From an uncultured Flavobacteriaceae bacterium (lineage in GTDB: Bacteria > Bacteroidota > Bacteroidia > Flavobacteriales > Flavobacteriaceae): a DNA stretch of 64,000 nt. The translations under genes were made by a program, and so were the position numbers. The stretch lies in assembly GCA_947494325.1 (NCBI GenBank), contig CANLUS010000002.1:62001-126000 (forward strand), given 5' to 3'. Below are positions 10,401 through 17,552 of this stretch, piece by piece (positions within the stretch are counted from its first letter, which is position 1; each line of letters starts with the position of its first letter). The notes under the pieces are model-generated. The model was not told the origin of the DNA, did not search any database, and saw only the letters and a program-made list of their open reading frames with translations.

Positions 10401-10753
10401 TTTCCGCTGATGGTTTCTATACGTTTTTCGTAAAGGATGACAACGGATGTATTGTTGAGTTTGAAGCTGAATTAGAGTTTTTAGATTTAGAAATCCCAAA
10501 TTTCTTTACACCTAACGGGGATACTTTTAATGATGAATGGTATCCAAGAAACATTCAACCATATCCAAACATTACTGTAGAAGTATTTGATAGATATCAG
10601 CGTTTAATTGTAGCATTTGAGGGAATTGATAATTCTTGGAATGGATATTATAATGGCAAAGCACTGCCTTCTGGAGACTATTGGTATGTCGTCAAGTTGA
10701 ACAGTCCGACTGATGATCGTGTGTTTAAAGGAAATGTAACCTTATATAGATAA
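7421..10753 (+). CDS. T9SS type B sorted, SprB-repeat-like cell surface protein
   Basis: This is a large secreted surface protein of 1110 residues. It has a signal peptide (about residues 1-27, ending INAQ), an N-terminal domain rich in Asp/Thr/Ser, a DUF11-like segment around 375-460 (VVYNINFENSG), and Cys-containing SprB-like repeats between about 540 and 980 (for example YEYSMDGGAFQES and TYSIDGGTTFQNS). It ends with the gliding-associated C-terminal domain (IPNFFTPNGDTFNDEW) that directs type IX secretion, type B sorting. The next gene encodes PorP/SprF, the usual partner that helps type B clients reach the surface. SprB-like proteins serve in adhesion or gliding; the ligand here is unknown. 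The frame is intact. Confidence 0.88.
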   Translation: MNQPSTFTKVKLLFATALFFLPYFINAQTTVPFEKRYENVGINGDLTMVGNSIVGNDATTPYNGGSNNNSFAAVYIDVDSDATTFSSSSAELTGLTNCDRVVYAGLYWGANVTLATQTPETIKFRPPGGSYIDISADIVDVTQREQLDIMYYKDVTSIVTGLSNPSGEYFVANVSCETGVGNRAAGWTMVVVYESPTKPRKYITTFDGFSNVSPSNTEQFSYSGFVTPPSGSVQGRIGLGALEGDRALTGEQLFFADAIVPATDPNSSFDLLFDAENPADNFFNSKVTIDGAQVTTRTPNSTNTLGWDTAIVDLDPLNNPNAPLTENLILANGATDATVRVATTGDRILTFLNTFAVDIIEPVIDVLTSVEDTSGNAITLGSPVSLGATVVYNINFENSGTDGALNTEVVNTLPFNVTLDETSIEFLDATDTPLAPGLITYTYNTTTRQLTFTIDDSLVLKDGLAGSYNIRYQVTASNDCFDYTDACTNLLENFLETSYDGETSGTNITGQPGLNGVNGCGLGNPGSMDLFVDTSSCNFDSTLTFCNNNLTFSGDDGYNTYEWVDETGTNIGNTKEITVTGPGIYTVTQTRTGCSVTTRVVTVLGLDVTYTPSNALCRDSADGTIAVQVNEASANFTFELFKGGVLQETTGAITADNHVFNGLDIGTDYSIRVTNAAGCFDFQTTGLTVTEPTLLQATNVVSDNIMPCNGNLLSGRIEVNASGGTQFTATGDYEYSMDGGAFQESNIFTTTVQGNHTITVRDQNNCTTTTVANVGFDDEIAYTMSKLDVNCANSTNGSISVNLTQNTAGNTMTYSIDGGTTFQNSPVFNGLAVGDYSIIIRKEKGINSCETTVTESIDQLIFLEFEATGGFSCSGSINTITATVAPAYANEVTYIMDGTITNTTGIFENVTPGLHSVTARHNTFLCEAPPVEVSAVAYTPMNILGVNQQLENPNQYDISFSGGTADYQFAMLAGRITDVTVTDSDFGDENLFNISADGFYTFFVKDDNGCIVEFEAELEFLDLEIPNFFTPNGDTFNDEWYPRNIQPYPNITVEVFDRYQRLIVAFEGIDNSWNGYYNGKALPSGDYWYVVKLNSPTDDRVFKGNVTLYR

Positions 10754-10780
10754 TTTATAAACCCAAAGACAGACAAACCG

Positions 10781-11728
10781 ATGAAAAGAGTTATTTATAT
10801 AATCATATTTGCATGCACTTTAGTAGTAAATGCACAAGAATTTAAACTATCACCATATACGCAATATTTAACAGAAAATCCTTTTTCTATATCGCCTACT
10901 TTTGCGGGAATAAATGAAGATTATGATAGGATTCGATTAAATGCAGTATCGCAGTGGCTTGGGTTGAAAAATGCACCAAATACACAGAATTTATCGTATG
11001 ATCTTCGATTCGGAGAAAAATCAGGTGCTGGAATTCTTTTGTATAATGATAGTAATGGCGCTACGAAGCAACTTGGAGCTCAATTATCATACGCCCACCA
11101 TTTGATATTAAATGATGGGAACGAAGAGTATTTATCCTTCGGTATTTCATATAAATTCAATCAATTTAAAATTGAAACCGCCGATTTTGATGATGGAAGT
11201 GGAGGAGGCTTTGATGATCCTGCCGTAGGTGCAGCGAAAAGCACGACGAATCATAACTTTGAGGTTGGAGCATTATATCGATATATGGATTTCTTTTTTA
11301 GTTTAAATGCTTCAAATATATTGAACAAAAAAGTCGAAGGGGTTTTTGATTTTACAGAACCAAAGAAACTGAGAAACTATTATGTGTATACCGGATATAC
11401 TTTTGTAAGTAGAAGTGAAGAAATTGAATATGAACCTTCTATTTATTATAATTTATTTGAAGGTGATTCTCGTTCTGAGATGCATTTAAATTTCAAGGCT
11501 AGAAAAATTACCGATACTGGATATATGTGGGCTGGATTGAGTGGACGATTTTATATTGATCAAAGCTTTAAATCATCATCAGTTGCTCCTATGTTAGGTC
11601 TAAAGAAAGATCAGTTTTATGTAGCTTATGCTTTTCAATGGAATATTAACGAGGCCACTGAACTTAATAATGCGGGGACACATTTAATCACTTTAGGATT
11701 CGATTTAGAAAATAATAGAAGATTCTAA
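10781..11728 (+). CDS. PorP/SprF family T9SS outer-membrane protein
   Basis: The 315-residue protein has a signal peptide (residues 1-18, ending VNAQ) and beta-barrel character with alternating hydrophobic/aromatic strands. It begins with the family-typical QEFKLSPYTQYLTENPFSISPTFAG region (opening of mature protein) in which the YTQYL..NPFSISPTFAG pattern matches PorP/SprF proteins. Members sit in the outer membrane and are needed for secretion or attachment of specific T9SS type B cargo. It lies 27 bp after the cargo-like gene at 7421, a very common pairing. The last residues form a typical aromatic C-terminus (RRF). Confidence 0.88.
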   Translation: MKRVIYIIIFACTLVVNAQEFKLSPYTQYLTENPFSISPTFAGINEDYDRIRLNAVSQWLGLKNAPNTQNLSYDLRFGEKSGAGILLYNDSNGATKQLGAQLSYAHHLILNDGNEEYLSFGISYKFNQFKIETADFDDGSGGGFDDPAVGAAKSTTNHNFEVGALYRYMDFFFSLNASNILNKKVEGVFDFTEPKKLRNYYVYTGYTFVSRSEEIEYEPSIYYNLFEGDSRSEMHLNFKARKITDTGYMWAGLSGRFYIDQSFKSSSVAPMLGLKKDQFYVAYAFQWNINEATELNNAGTHLITLGFDLENNRRF

Positions 11729-11766
11729 AATATTGAAATAATTTATAGAATTATAAAAATAGAAAT

Positions 11767-12078
11767 ATGAAAATTTTAAGAATAATAGTAATATTGATTG
11801 GAATAGGAGCGTTTAGCACAGAAAGCACGTATGCTCAAGCTAAAAAAATAGTTCCAGTTGAATTCAACGAAACTTCTGGGAAAAGTATGGTGGCTACTCA
11901 GCTCCCTAGTAAGGTGAAAGAAGCCGCCTCTAAGTATGCTGGATATAAGATAAAAAAGGCGTTTGTTAGTCAGTACAAGCGCAATAAAAAACTGTATAAA
12001 GTGCAAATAGCACGAGGGCCTATTGTATATGAGTTAATTATTAATGAAAAGGGTAAAGTGATAGAGTCTAGAGAATAG
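11767..12078 (+). CDS. Small exported protein, PepSY-like fold possible
   Basis: This 103-residue protein has a clear signal peptide (about 1-24, ending TYAQA) and a mature part of about 80 residues. The segment LPSKVKEAASKYAGYKIKKAF followed by alternating strands (YKVQIARGPIVYELIINEKGKVIES) is reminiscent of the PepSY-like domains of Bacteroidota. I could not confirm this by search. It lies 38 bp after the PorP/SprF gene and probably belongs to the same transcript, so it may act in the periplasm with the T9SS cargo system. Its stop is one base from the stop of the convergent acyltransferase gene. Confidence 0.6.
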   Translation: MKILRIIVILIGIGAFSTESTYAQAKKIVPVEFNETSGKSMVATQLPSKVKEAASKYAGYKIKKAFVSQYKRNKKLYKVQIARGPIVYELIINEKGKVIESRE

Positions 12079-12079
12079 A

Positions 12080-12961
12080 TTATCCATTTTTACCAACATT
12101 TTTAAAGCGTTTATGCGTCCAGAAATAATATTCGGGCGCTTTTTTTATTTGCTTTTCTACTTCTCTTAAATAAAGATCTGTCAATTCATAATCTTTAAAT
12201 TCATTTGGATTTTCCGTCAATAAATGAAAAGTTGACTGATAATATCCACGACGAATCTTCTTCGTGTTGAAATATACAACTGCTAAATCATGTTTCTTAG
12301 CTAAAAGTTCTACACCGGTATGAATCGGAACTTCTTGAACACCTAAAAAATCCGTCCAATAATGAATCTTTCCTTTCTTTGGAGATTGATCTCCAAGAAA
12401 TCCATACAGTGATAAAACCTGTTGAGCTTTATTCTTGGCCATAAGCGCAAAAGTCTCTTTTGTAGGGACTAACGTTGTGTTGTATTTACCCCTAGTATCC
12501 CTAACTTTCTTATCAAAATATGGGTTTTTTACTTTTTTATATATGGCATATCCATTAAATTTTATCTTTAAATTAAGATTGAAAATCCATTCCCAATTTG
12601 CATAGTGGGCTCCATACAATATCCCACTCTTACCTTTTTCCTCTAATTCATGAAGTACTTCAATATTTGTAAAAGAGTATCGTTTGGATATTTGCTTCTC
12701 TGAAATGGTAAACGACTTAATCATTTCAATAAAAATGTCTACGAAGTGCTTATAAAATGTTTTGGTGATTTTTTTTATCTCAGCATTTGATTTTTTCGGG
12801 AAAACTAATTTTAAGTTCCCAACAACGATTTTCTTTCTGTATCCTATGATATAATAAAGAAGATAATAAAATAGATCCGAAATAAAATATAACACCCTAA
12901 AAGGTAAAATAGAAATGAGCCAAATGATCGGATATATCAATATAAATAGTACGAATTGCAC
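12080..12961 (-). CDS. Lysophospholipid/lipid A acyltransferase (LpxL/HtrB family)
   Basis: Members transfer a secondary acyl chain to lipid A or a related lipid at the inner membrane. The 293-residue protein has an N-terminal hydrophobic anchor (residues 1-40) and the family catalytic H-x4-D/E motif as His119-YANW-Glu124. It also has the GDQSP-like segment (FLGDQSPKKGKIHYWTDFLG) and a C-terminal YYFWTHKRFKN motif, which is typical for this family (WxHRRWK in E. coli). Length is normal. The promoter region is shared with the divergent rhomboid gene. The specific acyl donor cannot be told from sequence. Confidence 0.85.
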   Translation of the reverse strand: MQFVLFILIYPIIWLISILPFRVLYFISDLFYYLLYYIIGYRKKIVVGNLKLVFPKKSNAEIKKITKTFYKHFVDIFIEMIKSFTISEKQISKRYSFTNIEVLHELEEKGKSGILYGAHYANWEWIFNLNLKIKFNGYAIYKKVKNPYFDKKVRDTRGKYNTTLVPTKETFALMAKNKAQQVLSLYGFLGDQSPKKGKIHYWTDFLGVQEVPIHTGVELLAKKHDLAVVYFNTKKIRRGYYQSTFHLLTENPNEFKDYELTDLYLREVEKQIKKAPEYYFWTHKRFKNVGKNG

Positions 12962-12972
12962 GAGATAATAAT

Positions 12973-13004
12973 TTTGACAAATATCGGATATAATTTTATC
13001 TTTG
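12973..13004 (+). promoter_or_regulatory. Promoter of rhomboid gene: TTTG-N20-TATCTTTG
   Basis: A -33 element TTTG at 12973-12976 and a -7 element TATCTTTG at 12997-13004 are separated by 20 bp, matching the Bacteroidota sigma-ABfr consensus spacing. Transcription would begin near 13011, just before the ATG at 13022. Confidence 0.6.
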
Positions 13005-13021
13005 AGTAAATTATTTTTTGA

Positions 13022-13669
13022 ATGAATTCCGTTGTTTTTCTATTAATTGGTATTAATGCATTAGTGTCATTTAAAGGCTTTTCTGAACGTTTATTTTTAG
13101 AGCGTTATAAGTTTCAGGTAGGGCCTATCTTACAAGGTGATCAAATACGTATGTTGACTTCTGGGTTCCTACATGTTGATCAAACGCATCTTATTTTTAA
13201 TATGTTTTCCTTATTCATTTTTGCAGATCCAGTCTTAAACGAAGTTGGAGTGTGGAAATTTTTGATTATTTATTTTGGAAGTCTTATTGCGGGTAACACA
13301 CTTTCATTGAGTTTTCATAAAAAGGAACCCTATTATAGTGCTGTTGGTGCCTCTGGTGCAGTTATGGGTATTGTTTATGCCGCTATTATGTTGAATCCAG
13401 GTATGGAACTTACGTTCATTTTGTTTCCAGTAGTAAGTTTTCCGGGTTATGTTTTTGGTGTTGCTTATTTTTTATATTCAATTTATGGAATGAAAAAACA
13501 ACTTGGTAATATTGGCCATAGCGCTCATTTAGGAGGAGCTATTGGCGGTTTTATACTGACCCTGGCCTTATATCCTCAAATCTTGCAAATAAATCAGAAG
13601 ATTATTCTCATTTTAGCCTTACCAATTATTTTAATGTTTGTTTTTAAGAAACAGTTAGAGCAAAGATAA
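13022..13669 (+). CDS. Rhomboid family intramembrane serine protease
   Basis: Rhomboids cleave transmembrane segments of substrate proteins inside the membrane. The 215-residue protein has six likely helices and the catalytic dyad: Ser111 in GASGAVMG and His169 in GHSAHLGGAIGG. The oxyanion-type His56/Asn60 pair lies in THLIFNMFS. It also has the GDQIRMLTSGFLH segment typical of the first loop (usually W-R-xxT-xxFLH). It is a minimal-core rhomboid with no extra domains. Its substrate is unknown. It is transcribed alone from a good promoter and diverges from the acyltransferase gene. Confidence 0.9.
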   Translation: MNSVVFLLIGINALVSFKGFSERLFLERYKFQVGPILQGDQIRMLTSGFLHVDQTHLIFNMFSLFIFADPVLNEVGVWKFLIIYFGSLIAGNTLSLSFHKKEPYYSAVGASGAVMGIVYAAIMLNPGMELTFILFPVVSFPGYVFGVAYFLYSIYGMKKQLGNIGHSAHLGGAIGGFILTLALYPQILQINQKIILILALPIILMFVFKKQLEQR

Positions 13670-13716
13670 ATGTTGAAACTTATGGAAATTTACAGTCTTC
13701 TTCTTTTTTAAGTAAA

Positions 13717-16011
13717 TTATTCTAGATTTTTTACAACGAACTTAAATCGTTTTGAACCAATCAAGCCACGATCGCCAACCCCTTCGATATTCCCTACGAA
13801 AATTGTATTTAAATCAGAACAGAAAAACTCGATTACAGCTTCGCCATTTTCATTGGTGATCACATCTGGCTTCCAGAGAAGTGTATTACGTGTGTCTGGA
13901 AATGGATCCTTTATATCAATATTTTCATCATGTTTAGGTTGGTAAAACTCTCTTTTCCCATAAAATCCCTTGATCATGACAAGGTTAAATTTTTCTAACA
14001 ATTCAGATTCTGAATATTTTCTTTTGGCGTAAACAATATTAACTAAAAAACCTCTTTGCCTTTCTTTTAAGACTTCTCCAACTACAGGTGGACGTCCAGT
14101 AACATGATTTGCACAATTTAAAATATTATAATCACAAACATAATCTGTATAACTGCCTCTACCTGCAATAAGATCGTTAAGTGTGCTCAAGTATTTATCT
14201 CGAAAGGGTTTCCTGACTTTGCCTATTATATTGACCTCACTGAGTTGATTTACATCTGATTTAAGATTAAAAGCCTTTGTCTTTTTTTGTGGTGGAACGA
14301 AATTTTCGAAGATAGGGTAGTGCTTTTTTATTGCTGTTCTCCATTTGTTGATGTTATTAAAGCGATAATCACCTATACTTAATTTGAATTCTCTTTCAGG
14401 ATCGTTGAGCGCTTTAACGTACAGATAAGAATCATCAGAAATTCTTAAATGTCTTGGTGTGATATCGAATCTTCCTAATGAATCAGTAAAAACGAATTCT
14501 TTCTCATCTTCATTATTTCCTGAAAAAGTCATAACTGCATGTGTTTTTGGAGTAATTGAATGCTTTTTGCGCCTTCTTTTGGACACGATTCTTCCACCAA
14601 TATTGTCATTTATAAATAGTTGCTTTTTTTTTGAATCTAACTGAGCCTCTAAGTTTGTTTCTGTCCAAAGATAGCGTCTCCATCCTTGCGTACTGAGCAA
14701 AAGATCTAAGTCTCTTTTTCTATCTTTATTGATGGAGTCAAAATAATACGTAGGATTATAGAGTTTACCTTTTAATTTTGAAGATAATAGATAATGACTT
14801 TCTATTGTCTTAGAGCCTTGATCATTTTCATATAACATATCGTAGACACTGAGGCCTAGATGCCCTACAACGGGCTTATTATGCTGATCTGTGGTTTTGA
14901 TCTTTAGAATTGCCTTTTCTCTAGTTTGATATAAGGATTTGTCAAGAGAGGCATGAATATTTAATTTTTGATCTTGATTCACAAATACCAAACGCTCTGC
15001 CAACGGTTTAATGTTTTTATCAAAAAGTGTTATTTCTGCGATGCCCCTAGGAAGATCATCTAGCGGAATCTTTATGATAATTTCGCTTGTTAACTTGGCA
15101 TGCACAATCATAAAAACGGTACCATTCATTTGAACTCTGAGGTATACTTTTTCCTTTGAAGTATCACTTTTTGACACCTTAAATTGTAATACTTCATTCG
15201 TATTTGACAAAAGTTGTAAAGTTTTTCCTGAACGCATGATTTTTGGTAGATATAGATCAACATGTTCAGAAGTTTCTGACAATTTGATGTAATATTTATT
15301 CTTAATATCTGGTGTCATTTTAAATCGTCCCATTCCAGCATATTCACTTTTAAAATCAAGTAATTGTTGGTCATTTTCATAAACGGTTCCTGAAACCTTA
15401 ACTGGAAAACCTCTTGAATCCGTTGCTTTAAATGCTACATAACCCGCAATACCAGAAACTAAGTAACCTCCTTCTGGAAATACATTAAACTGAATGGAAT
15501 CATTTCTTTTTATTTTATCAAATGAGTTATTTGAGATATTTTTTAAAATTTTAATTTTCCTCATGGCTTGAAAATCATTGGAAATACCATTTACAGAATT
15601 AACACTATACGCGTAGATTGTATAAGTCCCTTCTTTTAAGGAATGATCTAAATAGATGTGGCCGTCTACAAACCCATTAACAATTTCATATTTTTCTTCC
15701 CAAACAGGTTGATTTGTTGTATCATTAATTAGTTGTATGTATAATATTTTATTTAGTAAAGAAGGATTTAGCTTTTTTGCATTTAGAACATATCCTTTAA
15801 ACCAAAGATCTTCTTCAGTTTCATAAATATCTTTACTTGTTTGCAGATATATCAAATCAGTAGCTAACTTATTCGATTTTGAATGAAGTTGATCGACTAA
15901 TTGTCTTTCAATAGGTTTTTCTTGAGAGTGCAAGGTCTTTGACCAACACCAACAACATAAAAAGGAAGTTAGAAAAAGAAATACTTTCGACGGGAACCTA
16001 TAACCTAACAT
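13717..16011 (-). CDS. Large exported protein with MG2/carboxypeptidase-regulatory-like beta domains
   Basis: This 764-residue protein has an N-terminal signal-like hydrophobic segment (VFLFLTSFLCCWCWSKTLHSQ) and consists of consecutive beta-sandwich-like regions. The segment TSKDIYETEEDLWFKGYVLNA near 58-78 resembles the start of MG2 domains (macroglobulin type), and the pattern recurs near 360 (SLDKSLYQTREKAILKIKTTD). The C-terminus has VITNENGEAVIEFFCSDL, typical of the last strand in these proteins. Bacteroidota encode many such exported proteins, sometimes linked to outer-membrane receptors; no TonB-dependent barrel is present here. The function is unknown. A bidirectional-looking hairpin precedes it at 16074-16096. 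Confidence 0.6.
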   Translation of the reverse strand: MLGYRFPSKVFLFLTSFLCCWCWSKTLHSQEKPIERQLVDQLHSKSNKLATDLIYLQTSKDIYETEEDLWFKGYVLNAKKLNPSLLNKILYIQLINDTTNQPVWEEKYEIVNGFVDGHIYLDHSLKEGTYTIYAYSVNSVNGISNDFQAMRKIKILKNISNNSFDKIKRNDSIQFNVFPEGGYLVSGIAGYVAFKATDSRGFPVKVSGTVYENDQQLLDFKSEYAGMGRFKMTPDIKNKYYIKLSETSEHVDLYLPKIMRSGKTLQLLSNTNEVLQFKVSKSDTSKEKVYLRVQMNGTVFMIVHAKLTSEIIIKIPLDDLPRGIAEITLFDKNIKPLAERLVFVNQDQKLNIHASLDKSLYQTREKAILKIKTTDQHNKPVVGHLGLSVYDMLYENDQGSKTIESHYLLSSKLKGKLYNPTYYFDSINKDRKRDLDLLLSTQGWRRYLWTETNLEAQLDSKKKQLFINDNIGGRIVSKRRRKKHSITPKTHAVMTFSGNNEDEKEFVFTDSLGRFDITPRHLRISDDSYLYVKALNDPEREFKLSIGDYRFNNINKWRTAIKKHYPIFENFVPPQKKTKAFNLKSDVNQLSEVNIIGKVRKPFRDKYLSTLNDLIAGRGSYTDYVCDYNILNCANHVTGRPPVVGEVLKERQRGFLVNIVYAKRKYSESELLEKFNLVMIKGFYGKREFYQPKHDENIDIKDPFPDTRNTLLWKPDVITNENGEAVIEFFCSDLNTIFVGNIEGVGDRGLIGSKRFKFVVKNLE

Positions 16012-16067
16012 GCTTTACTACTATTTCGTTTAAAGAAGTGATTCCTAAATTAATAAATTATACTCAA

Positions 16068-16096
16068 ATAAAAAAGGTCCGCTAAATGCGGACCTT
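16068..16096 (-). terminator. Rho-independent terminator after the Arg-rich protein gene
   Basis: The perfect 9-bp stem AAGGTCCGC (16074-16082) / GCGGACCTT (16088-16096) has a 5-base loop and is followed on the minus strand by a T run (the A run at 16070-16075 on plus). It ends the minus-strand transcript of the 16125-17336 gene. Confidence 0.85.
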
Positions 16097-16124
16097 ATCT
16101 TTTTCAATTTACATACCAATTTTA

Positions 16125-17336
16125 TTATTGTCTTCTTCTAGACGTTGATTTTCTAGGAGATGCTTTTCTCTGAGTAGAAACACTTCTTTTTTGTGTTGAT
16201 CTTGTACTTCTAGCTTTTTGAGGTTGTCTTTGTGATACTGCTCTTCGCTGAACTGTACTTCTTTTTTGAGGTGCTTTTCTCGTTTGAACCCTTGATCGTT
16301 GAGAAGCATTAGATCTTCTTTGAACAGTTTCACTTTGTGCTGTTCTTCTAGGAGTCGTACTTCTTTGTGCTGATCTTGAAGTATTCGCACTTCTTCTCTG
16401 AGTATTTGCACTATTGTTTCTAGTTGTTCCTCGACGAACTCCGATTTTATTACCATTATCTCTTTGAACCGTTCTTCGTTGAGCACTTCTTTGAACACCT
16501 CTTTTATCACCATCGTTTCTTCTTGCTGTTCTACGTTGTTGAGTACTTCGTTGAGTGCCTCTTTCTTGTACCGATCTTCTCGAAATCCCACGGCTGTTCG
16601 AAGCTGTTCTATTTGCTCTATTTACTGTAGAACGTCTGTCATAAGCTCTTCTATTTGAACTTGCAGTAGTTCTTACACGAGAATCAATTCTTCTATATGT
16701 TCTATTCACTCTGTTGTTCGCAGTATAACGTCTATTATAGTTTCTTCTGAAATCTCTGAAATTATATCTAACAGGTGTGTAAAAACGTCTATACGGTCTA
16801 TAACTTACAATACATCTGTTAAAAATAGGGCGAACAAAATAGTTGTGATAAGGATGAAACACATAGTTTCTATTATACACATTTACGAATCCTGTATAAT
16901 GTGAATAATTCCCAAATCTATTATAATGTACATATAAACCTCCTACACGAGTTAAACGTTGGTTATTGTATCTTATACGGATATTGTCAACTCTACTAAT
17001 GCGACCATAATAATCATAATCGATAGCAACATCCTCAATTTGTACAATCGCACCATAATCATCATATTGTACATAAGCATCATAATCATAACCGCCATTA
17101 TAGCTTATGCTAACTCCGCCAAGATTTACATTAGCATGTAAGCCATTTCTTGGATTGATATAGAAATCAAACTCGCCATTCTCAAATATAGAAAAGGTAA
17201 TACCTCTATGACTAAATGTAAATGTTTCTTGATTATTGTAAGTATAATTTACAGTTGTGCTATTTGCATTTGCAAACGCTAGGGGAGAAAGGCTTGTCGA
17301 AATGATTGCTACTAATATGATTGCTAATTTCTTCAT
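16125..17336 (-). CDS. Exported protein with Tyr/Asn-rich N-terminal part and Arg/Ser/Thr-rich tail
   Basis: This 403-residue protein begins with a signal peptide (residues 1-23, ending AFANA). A tyrosine- and asparagine-rich region follows (about 25-190), with strands such as FTFSHRGITFSIFENGEFDFYINP and repeated YNNQ/YDDYG segments. From about residue 205 to the end it is low-complexity and strongly basic (Arg, Ser, Thr, Gln, Asn; motifs such as RRSNASQRS). I recognise no catalytic motif. The basic tail could bind nucleic acid, polysaccharide or LPS, but this is speculative. The low-complexity DNA also leaves another frame open at 16109-16591, which I regard as a shadow. A good terminator follows the gene. 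Confidence 0.65.
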   Translation of the reverse strand: MKKLAIILVAIISTSLSPLAFANANSTTVNYTYNNQETFTFSHRGITFSIFENGEFDFYINPRNGLHANVNLGGVSISYNGGYDYDAYVQYDDYGAIVQIEDVAIDYDYYGRISRVDNIRIRYNNQRLTRVGGLYVHYNRFGNYSHYTGFVNVYNRNYVFHPYHNYFVRPIFNRCIVSYRPYRRFYTPVRYNFRDFRRNYNRRYTANNRVNRTYRRIDSRVRTTASSNRRAYDRRSTVNRANRTASNSRGISRRSVQERGTQRSTQQRRTARRNDGDKRGVQRSAQRRTVQRDNGNKIGVRRGTTRNNSANTQRRSANTSRSAQRSTTPRRTAQSETVQRRSNASQRSRVQTRKAPQKRSTVQRRAVSQRQPQKARSTRSTQKRSVSTQRKASPRKSTSRRRQ

Positions 17337-17457
17337 GACGTATATGTTTTATTTTTTAAATCGGTTCTTATGAATCACGATCGTAACATCTAAAACAAAC
17401 AGCGTGCCAAGATTTTTTAAATGAGGTAATATTAAGTCAAAATTGATGTCTAAATAG

Positions 17458-17488
17458 ATGTTTATTTTGATTAATTAATGATAAACAT
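17458..17488. repeat. Inverted repeat upstream of priA
   Basis: The arms ATGTTTAT (17458-17465) and ATAAACAT (17481-17488) are perfect and enclose 15 bases, including the only ATG in frame with priA (17478). This favours a non-coding, leader or regulatory role for the stretch. Confidence 0.5.
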
Positions 17489-17552
17489 TTTTATATTTAG
17501 TGAGAAGATTCGTTCTTATTCGATATTTTTACATTTTAAATTTTTAATAGCA

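Noticed and set aside
12104-12147. Hairpin-like AAAGCG/CGCTTT with a T run near the end of the 12080 gene
   Set aside because: Weak, long loop, inside the coding region of the convergent gene; may act as a terminator for the plus-strand unit but I cannot support it.
16109-16591. 160-codon minus-strand frame rich in Glu/Lys/Val
   Set aside because: Overlaps the Arg-rich tail gene in another frame. Its open state follows from the low-complexity codons; no independent start or function visible.
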